Notes: generated by a model not told the origin, from the letters alone. Positions 52,878 to 61,764 are shown, counted from the stretch's first letter. The stretch is 64,000 nt of DNA from Nitrospinota bacterium (GCA_016208975.1 JACQXA010000004.1:428501-492500); one strand, 5' to 3'. Numbers and translations are program-made.

Positions 52878-53304
52878 CCTGCGGAGTACCCTTATTGCCG
52901 CGCCGGTTCTTATAACCCTTGCAATATTGGCGGCGCCCGCGGCTTACTCCGCCGCGGTGGAGAACTACGACATCCAGGGGGAGAAGGTGCGGATCAGAAA
53001 GACTTACAAAGACGGCGACACCATAAGGTTCTGCCTGACGCGGGCCAATTCGGTCAAGAATGTAAAATGGATAAAGCTTCTCAATAAGGATGGGCATGGG
53101 GTGGCGTTGCTTGAGATAAACGGAAAATCCGATGCGCCGGTATGCGCCACAGTGAGCCGCGAAGCCCTGCCCGGAGGGTTCCGGTACGAAATGTGGAAAC
53201 GCCGCCTGCTGTTTTTCGACACTTACTTAAACGGCGTGGATGTGACCTACCCCGGGCTTGCCCCCCTGGCCCGGCTGGATGTCCACTGGTTGGGAGAAAA
53301 CTGA
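52867..53304 (+). CDS. Small exported protein of unknown function
   Basis: A 145-residue protein with a signal peptide (LRSTLIAAPVLITLAILAAPAAYSA, cleavage near 29) and a compact beta-rich domain with two cysteines (IRFCLTRA and APVCATVSR) that could form a disulfide. No family recognised. It overlaps the ABC ATPase end by 11 bp, the last gene of the operon beginning at 45.18 kb. Confidence 0.7.
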   Translation: MALNLRSTLIAAPVLITLAILAAPAAYSAAVENYDIQGEKVRIRKTYKDGDTIRFCLTRANSVKNVKWIKLLNKDGHGVALLEINGKSDAPVCATVSREALPGGFRYEMWKRRLLFFDTYLNGVDVTYPGLAPLARLDVHWLGEN

Positions 53305-53322
53305 CGCGCGCGACTGCCTGTC

Positions 53323-54168
53323 TCAGTCCATCCCCACGGGGCCGCCCATCAAATCCCCCTCCAAACTGCCCCAATACCTGTGACCATGAACTGAAAGAAT
53401 AACCCGCTCCACGGCGAAGCATCCGTCGGCACCCGGAGGATAGTTTTTAACAACGGAATCTATAAACGGCGAATGTTGCGACTGCGGCAGATTCTGGATA
53501 TATGGAGCCCCGGCATTGGCGGCCAGCCATATTGGAAAATAGCCGCTATTTATCCTGACGGTTTCTTTGCGCATCTCCACTGCTGGCCTGCCATAGCCCG
53601 CTTCGGTTACTATCTCCAACGCCTCGTTTCTGGAAAGCGGTCTATACGGGTATCGAAAAGCCATAAAATGACCGGCGAAGGGGCCACTGGCCATGTTGTC
53701 CATGACATCCCTTAGCGCCTGGCAGTCCCCCTCTCCCGCCATTTCCATATAAACCTGCCCATCCTGCCGGGCAAGCCGGATAAGCCTGTGGAAGAGCCTT
53801 GTCATGTTGGGACACCGCTCTGCGGCCATGTGGCTCATCACCACATCGAAAGGCGCGCCGGGCAACTGGCTGGGCAGGGCGCAAGGGTCGCCGGTCAAGA
53901 ACGTCACATTGCCCCGGGCGGGAAACCTTTTATCGGCCATAGCTTCCCGAAACGGGGCCTCGCCGAAATCCACCGCCAACACATGGCCATCTGGCGCCAG
54001 CTCCGCCAACCGGGCGGTTAAATCCCGCCCTCCAAACGACACCTGCAAAATGCTGTACGCAGGCGCCACGTTAACCTTTTCAAAGAACAGGGAGGGCCAA
54101 TCGTTCTGCGCTCCCTGCGCCCTGCGGTATTTGGGACCGGACCAGACGTCCTTGGGATTTGCGCGCAT
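53323..54168 (-). CDS. Class I SAM-dependent methyltransferase
   Basis: A 281-residue protein with Rossmann methyltransferase motifs: YSILQVSFGGRDLTARLAE in place of motif I, HVLAVDFGE motif II, TGDPCALPSQLPGAPFDVVMSHMAAER motif IV/post. The glycine loop reads VSFGGRD rather than the canonical E.GxGxG, so SAM binding is likely but not certain. The C-terminal region is family-specific and unknown. ATG 54168 follows the transporter stop by two bases; a GTG at 54174 is an alternative. The open frame continues upstream antisense-like and was ignored. It is co-transcribed with the DMT transporter. Confidence 0.72.
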   Translation of the reverse strand: MRANPKDVWSGPKYRRAQGAQNDWPSLFFEKVNVAPAYSILQVSFGGRDLTARLAELAPDGHVLAVDFGEAPFREAMADKRFPARGNVTFLTGDPCALPSQLPGAPFDVVMSHMAAERCPNMTRLFHRLIRLARQDGQVYMEMAGEGDCQALRDVMDNMASGPFAGHFMAFRYPYRPLSRNEALEIVTEAGYGRPAVEMRKETVRINSGYFPIWLAANAGAPYIQNLPQSQHSPFIDSVVKNYPPGADGCFAVERVILSVHGHRYWGSLEGDLMGGPVGMD

Positions 54169-54170
54169 CT

Positions 54171-55142
54171 TCACCCGGCTTTCCTGCTGAACGCCTGGTA
54201 CGCCGCAACCGAAGCTACCACCAACAATCCGCCCACCAGCGATGAGGCGCTGGGCGACTCCCCCAGCATGCCCACACCGTAAACAAAAGCGAACACCGGT
54301 ATGAGCAGTTTGAACGCCGCCGCGTCCGCCGAGCCAACCCGTATCATCCCCTCGTTGAACAGCAGGGATGGAACACCTGTGCAAATAACGCCGAAAAATA
54401 CGGCCACCGCCGCATGGCCTGCGGTTAAAGAAGCAAAGCGCCCAGTACAAACCAGGACCCCGATGGAAACCACGGCGGCTATCCAGAAAGACATGCGGGT
54501 TACAGCCACGCCGCCCGCCTGGGCCAGCGGTTTTTCTATGGCTATGGTCATCAGCGCGATAAGCGCCGCCGCCATTAAAAGATAGGCCACTCCCAGCGCC
54601 TGACCGCCCAAAGCGCCCCGTTCAACGCTTACCCAGACAACTCCGGCGAAGCCCGCGCACAGCGCCACAAGTTGGGGAGCCGTGAATTTCTTGCGCCCCA
54701 GCGCCCAGGCCAGCGCCGCCACCATCAGGGCGTTGGATATCACAATGACCGCCGCCAGGGATGGTGTGATAACCCGTGAGCCTTCCATCACCATAAAACA
54801 GGTGGCCGCCGACCCCACTCCGTTGAATACGATGGGCCATATGTGCGGGCGCATCCCGGAGCCAGCGAATTTGCCCGGCGTCAACGATAGGAGTATGGCG
54901 CTCACCACCATCCCCTGGGCCACCAGCATGTCCATTCCGTACGACGCGTCCACCGCCCGGGCCAAGGGATAACCCGAGGCGAACATTGCGCTGGCCGCCA
55001 CGAGAAAAACATAAGCCATCGCCCGGCTTCCCTCGCCGTTTGCGGGCTCAACCTCGCCGGGCCGCTCCATATCCCGCCCCGCAAGGCCGGAAGGAACAGC
55101 ATCATCCATAGTGGCGGGTTCCATGTCGAGTTTTAATTCCAT
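54171..55142 (-). CDS. EamA/DMT-family transporter
   Basis: A 323-residue protein with a 40-residue hydrophilic N-terminus and ten predicted helices in two EamA halves (first about 45-175, second about 185-315; FNGVGSAATCFMVMEGSRVITP and FFGVICTGVPSLLFNEGMIRVG). DMT proteins export metabolites such as amino acids or nucleosides; the substrate is not inferable. The methyltransferase gene follows after 2 bp. Confidence 0.8.
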   Translation of the reverse strand: MELKLDMEPATMDDAVPSGLAGRDMERPGEVEPANGEGSRAMAYVFLVAASAMFASGYPLARAVDASYGMDMLVAQGMVVSAILLSLTPGKFAGSGMRPHIWPIVFNGVGSAATCFMVMEGSRVITPSLAAVIVISNALMVAALAWALGRKKFTAPQLVALCAGFAGVVWVSVERGALGGQALGVAYLLMAAALIALMTIAIEKPLAQAGGVAVTRMSFWIAAVVSIGVLVCTGRFASLTAGHAAVAVFFGVICTGVPSLLFNEGMIRVGSADAAAFKLLIPVFAFVYGVGMLGESPSASSLVGGLLVVASVAAYQAFSRKAG

Positions 55143-55229
55143 GCTTGTTATACTAACTCAAAACCGGCCAGCTTTCCTTAAGTGGGAGCCGGTGGAGAGG
55201 CCAAAATTTAGAAGCGGAGGAGAATAGGC

Positions 55230-55487
55230 ATGCCTGAACCCAAGTCGCCCCAACACGCCCCTTATGTAATGGACATTGAGCCTGGAACATATATCTGGTG
55301 CGGATGTGGTCTCTCAAAAAACCAGCCTTTCTGCGACAACGCCCACAAAGGCACAGCATACGAGGGAACGCAACACGCCGCCGTTCTTTTCGAGATTGAA
55401 GAGGGCAGGACCGTAGCCCTGTGCGGATGCAAACACACCCACAAGCAACCCTTCTGCGACGGGACCCACGCCCTGCCGAAAGAATAA
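55230..55487 (+). CDS. CDGSH iron-sulfur domain protein (two repeats)
   Basis: An 85-residue protein with CGCGLSKNQPFCDNAH and CGCKHTHKQPFCDGTH, two CDGSH-type 2Fe-2S sites. PGTYIWCGCG and TVALCGCKHTHKQPFC are the tandem-repeat form also seen in the gene at 44196-44438, so the window carries two paralogues. GCGGAGG precedes ATG 55230. A monocistronic gene divergent from the DMT transporter. Confidence 0.9.
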   Translation: MPEPKSPQHAPYVMDIEPGTYIWCGCGLSKNQPFCDNAHKGTAYEGTQHAAVLFEIEEGRTVALCGCKHTHKQPFCDGTHALPKE

Positions 55488-55656
55488 CATCAGGTGGCCA
55501 AAAAAGGATGGGGGGCCGCCGCCCGGGTTTTATAGCTCCACCGTCCCCCGCGCCTTGCGGCTGGAGCGACAAGATAAATTTCTATGGCGCGTGGACTGCC
55601 TTAAACCCTGGGCGACGGCCACCTCATCCTAAAAAAAGGGAGCGGAACCGGATGGC

Positions 55657-55740
55657 TCAGATGGTCAAGCCGCTCATGTACACCATCATATAAGTAAGGC
55701 TCAATAAGCCCATCACCCAATCCCTGTGTTCCAAGGTCAT
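55657..55740 (-). CDS. 27-residue single-helix membrane protein
   Basis: A short frame starting at ATG 55740 with AAGGAG 6 nt upstream: MTLEHRDWVMGLLSL then a hydrophobic stretch (TYMMVYMSGLTI). It begins 38 bp after the 37-residue gene and has the same layout (charged start, one helix). A T7 tract (plus-strand AAAAAAA at 55631-55637) lies downstream and may end transcription. Too short for family recognition; called on ribosome-binding site, hydrophobicity and pairing. Confidence 0.5.
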   Translation of the reverse strand: MTLEHRDWVMGLLSLTYMMVYMSGLTI

Positions 55741-55778
55741 GTTCCGCTCCTTCCCCGTCATCTATTTCGCCCGGCGTT

Positions 55779-55892
55779 CTAGTTGGCCAAGGCAACGGTT
55801 AAAATAACCATGTAGGCCGAAGCAAGCGTCAACATGGCGCCCACGGCGAACACCACAAACTTACTGTCTTCAACACCCTGTATGTTTTCCAT
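55779..55892 (-). CDS. 37-residue single-helix membrane protein
   Basis: ATG 55892 with GGGAAAAGGAA just upstream. The product is MENIQGVEDSKF followed by one membrane helix (FAVGAMLTLASAYMVILTVAL). Size and topology resemble accessory subunits of respiratory or transport complexes, but no such complex is encoded nearby. The frame extends 42 codons upstream with no good start. Paired with the 27-residue gene. Confidence 0.6.
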   Translation of the reverse strand: MENIQGVEDSKFVVFAVGAMLTLASAYMVILTVALAN

Positions 55893-56132
55893 TTCCTTTT
55901 CCCTATCCAAATCCTGTTTATCATCTTCGGCGACTTTCACCGATACGCTTACATAAAAGCAACGGCTGTGCCAAATCTTGCTACACATTAACAATCTAAA
56001 TGTTGAGTGATTATCCATGGATCAATGGAGGTTGGTTGTGTGCAGTTTGCAAGGCCTTACGTCTGTTATCAGGACAAGGAAATGTCCTAAAGGAGGCGGA
56101 CAATAGTCCGAACAAGAAGGAAAAGGGAAAAG

Positions 56133-56912
56133 TTACTGCCGGTTGCGGTAGTAGATGGCTTTCAGCCCTTGCAGGGTGAGGTGTTCTTCCACCGCTTCTA
56201 TAGTCTCGGAGGCGGAGGCAACAAGCAAGGCCTCGCCACCGGTGGCTATTACCTTGGGTTCCGGGGTCAGCAATGGTTTCATCTTCTTAACGATACCGTC
56301 CACCAGGCTGGCGTAACCATAATATGAACCCGACTGCATGGAATGGATAGTATTGCGCCCTATGACGGAAGGGGGCTTGGCGAATTCCACTTCCGGCAGT
56401 TTGGCGGCGTTATGGTAAAGGGCGTTTAAGGAGAGCCGCATGCCGGGGACGATGGCTCCGCCAAGGTATTCGGATTTGGCAGACACCGCGTCTATGGTGA
56501 TGGCCGTGCCGAAATCCACAATTATAAGCGGTGGCTGATACTTCAGCAGGGCCCCGGCGGCGTTGGCTATCCTGTCGGCCCCCACCTCCCTGGGGTTGTC
56601 TATGTTAATGGAGACGCCGGTTTTTATCCCCGGCCCGATGATGAGCGGGTCCAGCCGGAAAGTTTTTTCGCAGAACCCTGTGATAATGGGGAGTATCTGG
56701 GGTACCACACAGGATATCACCGCCCGGGAAACCTTGGAGATGCCCAGCCCGTTGATGGCGAATAGCTGGGTGACCACCACCGAAAGCTCGTCCTCGGTTC
56801 GGCGAAGCTTGGTTTCCAGCCGCCAATGGGCCAGCAATTCGTCGCCGTCATACAACCCCAGCACGATGTTGGTGTTGCCTACGTCCACCACCAGCAACTG
56901 CCCGTCCGCCAT
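56133..56912 (-). CDS. coaX: Type III pantothenate kinase
   Basis: The 259-residue CoaX, an ASKHA-fold kinase carrying out the first step of coenzyme A synthesis. LLVVDVGNTNIVLGLYD is the phosphate loop, GADRIANAAGAL and IIVDFGTAITIDAV the active-site motifs, and KVIATGGEALLVA the adenosine motif. It follows birA by 6 bp, a common pairing because both vitamin-dependent genes are co-transcribed in many bacteria. Confidence 0.95.
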   Translation of the reverse strand: MADGQLLVVDVGNTNIVLGLYDGDELLAHWRLETKLRRTEDELSVVVTQLFAINGLGISKVSRAVISCVVPQILPIITGFCEKTFRLDPLIIGPGIKTGVSINIDNPREVGADRIANAAGALLKYQPPLIIVDFGTAITIDAVSAKSEYLGGAIVPGMRLSLNALYHNAAKLPEVEFAKPPSVIGRNTIHSMQSGSYYGYASLVDGIVKKMKPLLTPEPKVIATGGEALLVASASETIEAVEEHLTLQGLKAIYYRNRQ

Positions 56913-56918
56913 ATCCCG

Positions 56919-57719
56919 CTACCCCGCGCTTCTTATGGTGTGATGGAGGCTCGTCTCTCCGGAAATAACGGTGACCACTCCACCCTCATCCTGCTCCAAA
57001 AGCAACGCGCCAGCGCCGTCCACATCCAGCGCCATGCCGCTGAGTTTTCGTTCCCCTTCCAGCACGGTAACGCGGCGGCCCAGCAACATGGAGAGAGAGC
57101 GGTAGCTAGCCAGCATCCGCTCCGGGCCTGTTCGGGTCACTTCGTTTAAAAGAGGCTCCAGCCTGTTTATGAACCCGGCCAGTAACGCCTCCCTGGAAGC
57201 GGGTTGGCCGGTCTCTATCTTTATGGACGTGGCTGTCTCCCGCAAATCTTCCGGGAACATCCATTCCTCAGTGTTCACGTTCACGCCCAGGCCAATCACC
57301 GCCCAAGGCTCCTGGCCCCGGATTTTGCGCTCGGCAAGAATACCGCCCGCTTTGCGCCCGTTCAAATAAAGGTCGTTCGGGTATTTTAATGTGGCCGGGG
57401 CGCCGCAAACGTCCCGTACGACCTCGGCCAGCGCTACTCCCGCCGAAAGAGTCACCAGCCCCGGAGAAATGACCGCCGAGGGCAAAGGCCAGGCCAGGCT
57501 TGCGGCTATATTCACACCGGCTGGGCTGACCCAGGATTTCCCAGACCGGCCCCGGCCGTCTGTCTGGCGCTCGGCGAACACCAGCATGGCCCCAACATTC
57601 CGCTCCACTAGCATGGCCGCAAGGCGGGTGTTGGTGGAATCCACGCTATCAAGACGCGCAACGCTCCGGCCCATCAGGGTTGTGGTCAATAAACCCTCAT
57701 AGCGATGAGTATCGAACAT
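56919..57719 (-). CDS. birA: Biotin--acetyl-CoA-carboxylase ligase (no DNA-binding domain)
   Basis: A 266-residue biotin protein ligase: SVDSTNTRLAAML, the adenylation loop DGRGRSGKSWVSP, LKYPNDLYLNGRKAGGILAE and IGLGVNVNTEE are the catalytic motifs. It lacks the N-terminal winged helix of E. coli BirA, so it does not repress transcription. It biotinylates AccB. It begins the birA-coaX pair. Confidence 0.94.
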   Translation of the reverse strand: MFDTHRYEGLLTTTLMGRSVARLDSVDSTNTRLAAMLVERNVGAMLVFAERQTDGRGRSGKSWVSPAGVNIAASLAWPLPSAVISPGLVTLSAGVALAEVVRDVCGAPATLKYPNDLYLNGRKAGGILAERKIRGQEPWAVIGLGVNVNTEEWMFPEDLRETATSIKIETGQPASREALLAGFINRLEPLLNEVTRTGPERMLASYRSLSMLLGRRVTVLEGERKLSGMALDVDGAGALLLEQDEGGVVTVISGETSLHHTIRSAG

Positions 57720-57738
57720 GATCCTTCGCCAGCTTCTT

Positions 57739-58329
57739 TTACTTTTTTGGGATGATGTGGTAGGTTTCTACAAATTTGGGATCGGCCCAATTACGGTCCC
57801 GGTTAGGGAGCCTGTGTTTGAATGGGCTGTTCTGGTTATAGTGGCACGAGGCGCACGTCCCCTGTCCAGATTGGTCGAACGGTTTCCTCAAACCAGCCTG
57901 TTTAAGCTTGCGGTCGCGGCGCTCCAGATCTTTTTTCTCGTGGATCTCAAGGTATTTTTCGGCGGAACCGTGACAGTCCTCACATCCCACGCCTTTCCAT
58001 TCATCCTTGTCGGCGCGCTCAGAAGAATAGCCTCCTTCTTCCCAACCCATCACGTGACACCGCATGCAGGATTTGTCTTTCCGGTAGTCTTCGGCGGGTT
58101 TTAAGCCAGCCTCCTTTTTCTTGTCCGCCCGCGTTTTTGGCGCCAGCAGGTCGAACGTTTTGGCGTGGATGGTTTTTTTCCAGGAATCGTAAATCTCTTT
58201 GTGACACTTTTGACAGGACTTGTTCCCTGTATAGCCGAAGGCGGCCATGGCCGGCCCGGTCCACGCTAGAAGGAGCGTCACAACAGTAAACGCCAAGAGA
58301 GCCAAGCCCCTCTTTTCCTGCGAAATCAT
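57739..58329 (-). CDS. Tetraheme cytochrome c554-like periplasmic protein
   Basis: A 196-residue exported protein (signal peptide ending at GPAMA) with four CXXCH haem sites: CQKCH, CMRCH, CEDCH and CASCH. YTGNKSCQKCHKEIYDSWKKTIHAKTF and VGCEDCHGSAEKYLEIHEK fit the cytochrome c554/c' family (multihaem proteins in nitrogen or sulfur redox chains). Its partner oxidoreductase is not in the window. ATG 58329 was picked because it begins the signal peptide; the longer frame to 58452 was rejected. Confidence 0.88.
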   Translation of the reverse strand: MISQEKRGLALLAFTVVTLLLAWTGPAMAAFGYTGNKSCQKCHKEIYDSWKKTIHAKTFDLLAPKTRADKKKEAGLKPAEDYRKDKSCMRCHVMGWEEGGYSSERADKDEWKGVGCEDCHGSAEKYLEIHEKKDLERRDRKLKQAGLRKPFDQSGQGTCASCHYNQNSPFKHRLPNRDRNWADPKFVETYHIIPKK

Positions 58330-58495
58330 TACGCAAAATCCCCCGAAGTTAAAGTTTACCCCTTTAAAATTCGCTATTTGATGCATTGAAATGATAACAC
58401 GATTCACATGGCCCAAGACCTTGCGAATAAAAATTGTAATAGATAGCGCCATGCCATAGAATCGTTCTATGGAATGGCGGTAACCCGGGGCAAGT

Positions 58496-59980
58496 ATGCC
58501 AAAACAAGATCAGTCGCACATCAAGAAAATCCGCACCACCGACCTGCGGGTGGGTATGTATGTTACCCAAACCGACAGCCCATGGTTATCCACGCCGGTC
58601 ATGATCGGCGGATTCGAAATAAACTCCGAAAAAGACATCAAGAAACTGCTGGATTACGAGATCCAGACGGTTTCCATCGATGTCTCCAAGGGTCTGGACA
58701 TAGGGCAGGAATTACCCTTACATTTCCCGGAAGTGCGGGTAATAACCCCGGATGACACTTTCGAGGTGGAAATAACGGAGTTTAAGGTTGGCCGGGAGAT
58801 GCCTGTGGACATATACCACACAACATCCGACGGGCATTTCGCTCTGGAGTTGAAACGGGGGCTTTCATACACCGAGGAGGTGGAGGAGCTTTTTCAGGGG
58901 CGGGGCATCTCCCAGGTGCGTGTTCCGCAAGACCAGCGACGGGCTTACGATCTATATAAAAGGACACTGGAAGGGGAAACGGCAAGCCAGAAAGACAAAG
59001 GGTTTTCCGACAGGTACCTGGATCCGAAAAAAGTCGTTATCCATTACAACTTCATGGACAATTACCATGCCATAAGCCCGCATGCGCTGATAGATGGAAC
59101 AAAGCCACCCTTCTCGGTTTTTGTCCGGGCAAAGGAGGATGTGACGCTGGCTCACAACGCCGGAGACACAATTGGAGCGGGTACGCTGGAAGAATGGGCC
59201 CACAAAGACCTCAACCTGCTTATTCTTAAAAAGGAAATGCCCCCCTACCAGGCTTACCTGATGGAGCATACGAAAAACTCCAAGAACCACGCGGCCAGGG
59301 TTACTTTCGTGCGGGAAAACTCAAAAATGATCGTGGAAGGGCTGGCCCACAACCCGCGCTCCGAGCAACTGATGAAGGAAACCAAGGAGTCCATCACGGA
59401 CCTTACTGATCTGGTCATAGAAAATCCCACAACTTTCTACGGCCTGATGAAGATAAATAACTACGACTACTACACCTTCACCCACTCGGTGAACGTGGCG
59501 ACCCTCTCGCTGGCGCTGGCCATGGCCGCTGGTGTGCATGAAAAACAGGATTTGGCGGACTTGGGGCTGGGCTCAATTTTGCACGACCTCGGCAAAAGCC
59601 GGGTGGACCAGAAACTTATCAACAAGCCCGGCAAACTGACGGACGATGAATACAAGGCGGTATCAAACCACGTCACCCTCGGCTACGAGATGCTCAAGAA
59701 CCACAAGTCGGTGCCGGAACGGGCGCTTATACCTCTCCTCCAGCACCACGAGAAACTCACCGGCAAGGGTTATCCAAACAAACTGGCTGGTGATGATATC
59801 CATTATTTTGGCCGGATAGCCGCGATAATAGACATCTATGACGCACTGACCACAGAACGGGCCTATAAAAAAGCATTCCGCCCATTTGACGCGCTTGCCC
59901 TTTTGACCAAAAGCGAGGGTGATTTCGACATGGCCCTGATCACCACATTCATAAAGCTCATCCACCGTCAGGAGACATAG
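58496..59980 (+). CDS. HD-GYP cyclic-di-GMP phosphodiesterase with N-terminal DUF3391
   Basis: A 494-residue protein. Residues 1-140 (KKIRTTDLRVGMYVTQTDSPWLS ... QTVSIDVSKGLDIGQ) are DUF3391, common upstream of HD-GYP. Residues about 175-270 form a separate alpha/beta module I cannot name. The HD-GYP domain (about 310-490) shows HSVNVATLSL, GSILHDLGKSRVD (HD motif), HHEKLTGKGYPNKL (HHE and GYP motifs) and AAIIDIYDALTTERAYK. HD-GYP enzymes hydrolyse c-di-GMP. It is the first gene of a plus-strand unit; the divergent neighbour is the cytochrome. Confidence 0.9.
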   Translation: MPKQDQSHIKKIRTTDLRVGMYVTQTDSPWLSTPVMIGGFEINSEKDIKKLLDYEIQTVSIDVSKGLDIGQELPLHFPEVRVITPDDTFEVEITEFKVGREMPVDIYHTTSDGHFALELKRGLSYTEEVEELFQGRGISQVRVPQDQRRAYDLYKRTLEGETASQKDKGFSDRYLDPKKVVIHYNFMDNYHAISPHALIDGTKPPFSVFVRAKEDVTLAHNAGDTIGAGTLEEWAHKDLNLLILKKEMPPYQAYLMEHTKNSKNHAARVTFVRENSKMIVEGLAHNPRSEQLMKETKESITDLTDLVIENPTTFYGLMKINNYDYYTFTHSVNVATLSLALAMAAGVHEKQDLADLGLGSILHDLGKSRVDQKLINKPGKLTDDEYKAVSNHVTLGYEMLKNHKSVPERALIPLLQHHEKLTGKGYPNKLAGDDIHYFGRIAAIIDIYDALTTERAYKKAFRPFDALALLTKSEGDFDMALITTFIKLIHRQET

Positions 59981-59993
59981 GCCGCTCACCCCC

Positions 59994-61127
59994 ATGCGCA
60001 ATAAGCTGGTTTACCTGGACAACGCGGCCACAAGTCACCCCAAACCCGCCACTGTGATAAATGCGGTAGGCAAGGCTATCGCCGGAATCGCCGGGAGCCC
60101 TGGCCGGGGCGGGCATAAAGGCTCGCTGGCGGCGGCGCGCATGATGTTTTCAGCGCGGGAGACCATAGCTGAATTTTTCGGACTCTCATGCCCGGAGCGG
60201 ATCGTTTTTACCCGTAACGCCACCGAGGGGCTTAACATCGCCATAAAAGGGCTTATCCATGCCGGGCATAAGGTGGCCATATCCAGACTGGAGCACAACT
60301 CTGTGATCCGGCCCATTATGGCGAGGAAAAATGTTGGGGTGGATGTGGATTATGCCCCCTGTGACAATAATGGATTACCGGACATTGTAAATCTTCCAGA
60401 CGTGGATTACCTTGTGACCACTTCGGCCAGTAATGTGACCGGAGCAGTTATAAACACGCAAGCGTTGGCTTCCGCTTGTCGCAAAAAAAATATAAAACTT
60501 ATCCTGGATGCGGCCCAGTCCGCAGGCTCCATCCCGCTCAACGCCAAAGATGTGGATGTTTTGGTATGTTCAGGCCATAAAGGGCTTTTAGGCCCTCAAG
60601 GCATAGGATTCGTTTATTTCGCCCCTGGCATGGAGCCGGACTGTTTCCTGGAAGGTGGCACTGGATCGGATTCCGAAAGCGAAAGAATGCCGGATATCTG
60701 GCCGGACAAGTTTGAGGCGGGCACTCCAAATGTGCCTGGTGTGGCTGGGTTAAAAGCGGGGATCGAATATATAAAACGAATGCCGGTGGCAAAAATCCGC
60801 CAGAAGGAGTTGGCCACCCTTAAGCTACTCATCAGCAATTTAAAGGATATGGAGGGGGTGACAGTATATGGCCCCGGGAAGCTGTCTTCCAGGGCGGGAC
60901 TGGTCTCTTTCAACGTGGCTGGCATTGATCCATCCATCATCGCAGATGAGCTGGATAGCCAGGGGGTGGCCGTCCGGGCTGGATTGCATTGTGCGCCGGA
61001 AGCTCACAAGTTTATAGGCTCTTTCCCTCAAGGATCCGTCCGGGTAAGCCCCGGCCCTTTTACCGCGTTGAAAGACATAAACATTTTTATTGAGGCGATG
61101 CGGCGAATCCTCAAAAAGAAAAGATGA
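59994..61127 (+). CDS. Cysteine desulfurase-like class V aminotransferase
   Basis: A 377-residue PLP enzyme: YLDNAATSHPKP at the N-terminus, ILDAAQSAGSIP, PLP lysine in CSGHKGLLGPQG, EAGTPNVPGVAGL and RAGLHCAPEAH with the reactive-cysteine region. It is the EF2568-like (SufS-related, non-IscS) group often placed with sulfur or selenium carriers. It overlaps DUF3343 by ATGA. Sulfur donation to an unknown acceptor is likely. Confidence 0.88.
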   Translation: MRNKLVYLDNAATSHPKPATVINAVGKAIAGIAGSPGRGGHKGSLAAARMMFSARETIAEFFGLSCPERIVFTRNATEGLNIAIKGLIHAGHKVAISRLEHNSVIRPIMARKNVGVDVDYAPCDNNGLPDIVNLPDVDYLVTTSASNVTGAVINTQALASACRKKNIKLILDAAQSAGSIPLNAKDVDVLVCSGHKGLLGPQGIGFVYFAPGMEPDCFLEGGTGSDSESERMPDIWPDKFEAGTPNVPGVAGLKAGIEYIKRMPVAKIRQKELATLKLLISNLKDMEGVTVYGPGKLSSRAGLVSFNVAGIDPSIIADELDSQGVAVRAGLHCAPEAHKFIGSFPQGSVRVSPGPFTALKDINIFIEAMRRILKKKR

Positions 61128-61393
61128 GCGGAATTATTTACGCCGTTTTCACGACCACTCATGAAACCATGCGGGCGGAAAAATTCTTAAAACAGGCTGG
61201 CATTAAATTCCGTACGGCGATAAAACCCAGAAGCCTCGGGGGAAGCTGCCAAATGGCCTTAAGTTTCGCGCCGGATTCATTAAACCGGATAATCTCACTG
61301 GCCACCGCCAACGGGCTTGGTCTTGTGGGTTTCTTTATTGAGAAAAATGGGGGGTGGGAAAAACTATCTACCGCCAATCCTGCGCAATCCTAA
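61124..61393 (+). CDS. DUF3343 protein (putative sulfur/selenium carrier)
   Basis: An 89-residue protein. IIYAVFTTTHETMRAEKFLKQAG then RSLGGSCQMALSF match DUF3343, a family found next to cysteine desulfurases, YedF and selenium metabolism genes; the CQ-containing GSC loop is the conserved cysteine. The ATGA overlap with the desulfurase strongly links the two. A persulfide or selenium carrier role is inference. Confidence 0.85.
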   Translation: MSGIIYAVFTTTHETMRAEKFLKQAGIKFRTAIKPRSLGGSCQMALSFAPDSLNRIISLATANGLGLVGFFIEKNGGWEKLSTANPAQS

Positions 61394-61764
61394 CGCCGTT
61401 CATTTCCCTTCAGCCAAAACGCGGCAACAGCTACACCGATGGCCATGGCCGCCGTGGCTGGCCCGTCATTTACCAGATTGCGGGTTTGGTGCGCCACCAT
61501 TAAATAGATGATTGGGGAGGTCAAACCCAGCCAGGTCAACAATTTCACGCTGGTTTTTTGCGACTTCCAGTCGTTGGCTAAAACAATCTCTAAAGCCATC
61601 CCCAGCGCAGAGCCCAACAAAAGCCCGCAGAGCCCGCTCAACAAATGTTCGCCCGGCCTTTCTGCGACAGTCATCAGCACGGAACCGTTTTTAAAAAATC
61701 TTGTAGCCGATGTAACCGCCAGCGCCAGGGTTATGGCCGCTTGAAAAACAAGCCCCTTGTTCAA
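61390..61764 (-). CDS. Small integral membrane protein
   Basis: A 124-residue protein with about four hydrophobic helices (LVFQAAITLALAVTSATRFF, LLSGLCGLLLGSALGMALEIVL, LLTWLGLTSPIIYLMVA, AAMAIGVAVAAFWL). TTG 61764 is supported by AAGGAG 6 nt upstream; no ATG is well placed. It overlaps the DUF3343 end by 4 bp on the opposite strand. No family recognised. Confidence 0.65.
   Translation of the reverse strand: MNKGLVFQAAITLALAVTSATRFFKNGSVLMTVAERPGEHLLSGLCGLLLGSALGMALEIVLANDWKSQKTSVKLLTWLGLTSPIIYLMVAHQTRNLVNDGPATAAMAIGVAVAAFWLKGNERR

Noticed and set aside
56097-56112. Small hairpin near the coaX end (CGGAC/GTCCG)
   Set aside because: A 5-bp stem with no T-tract is too weak to call a terminator.
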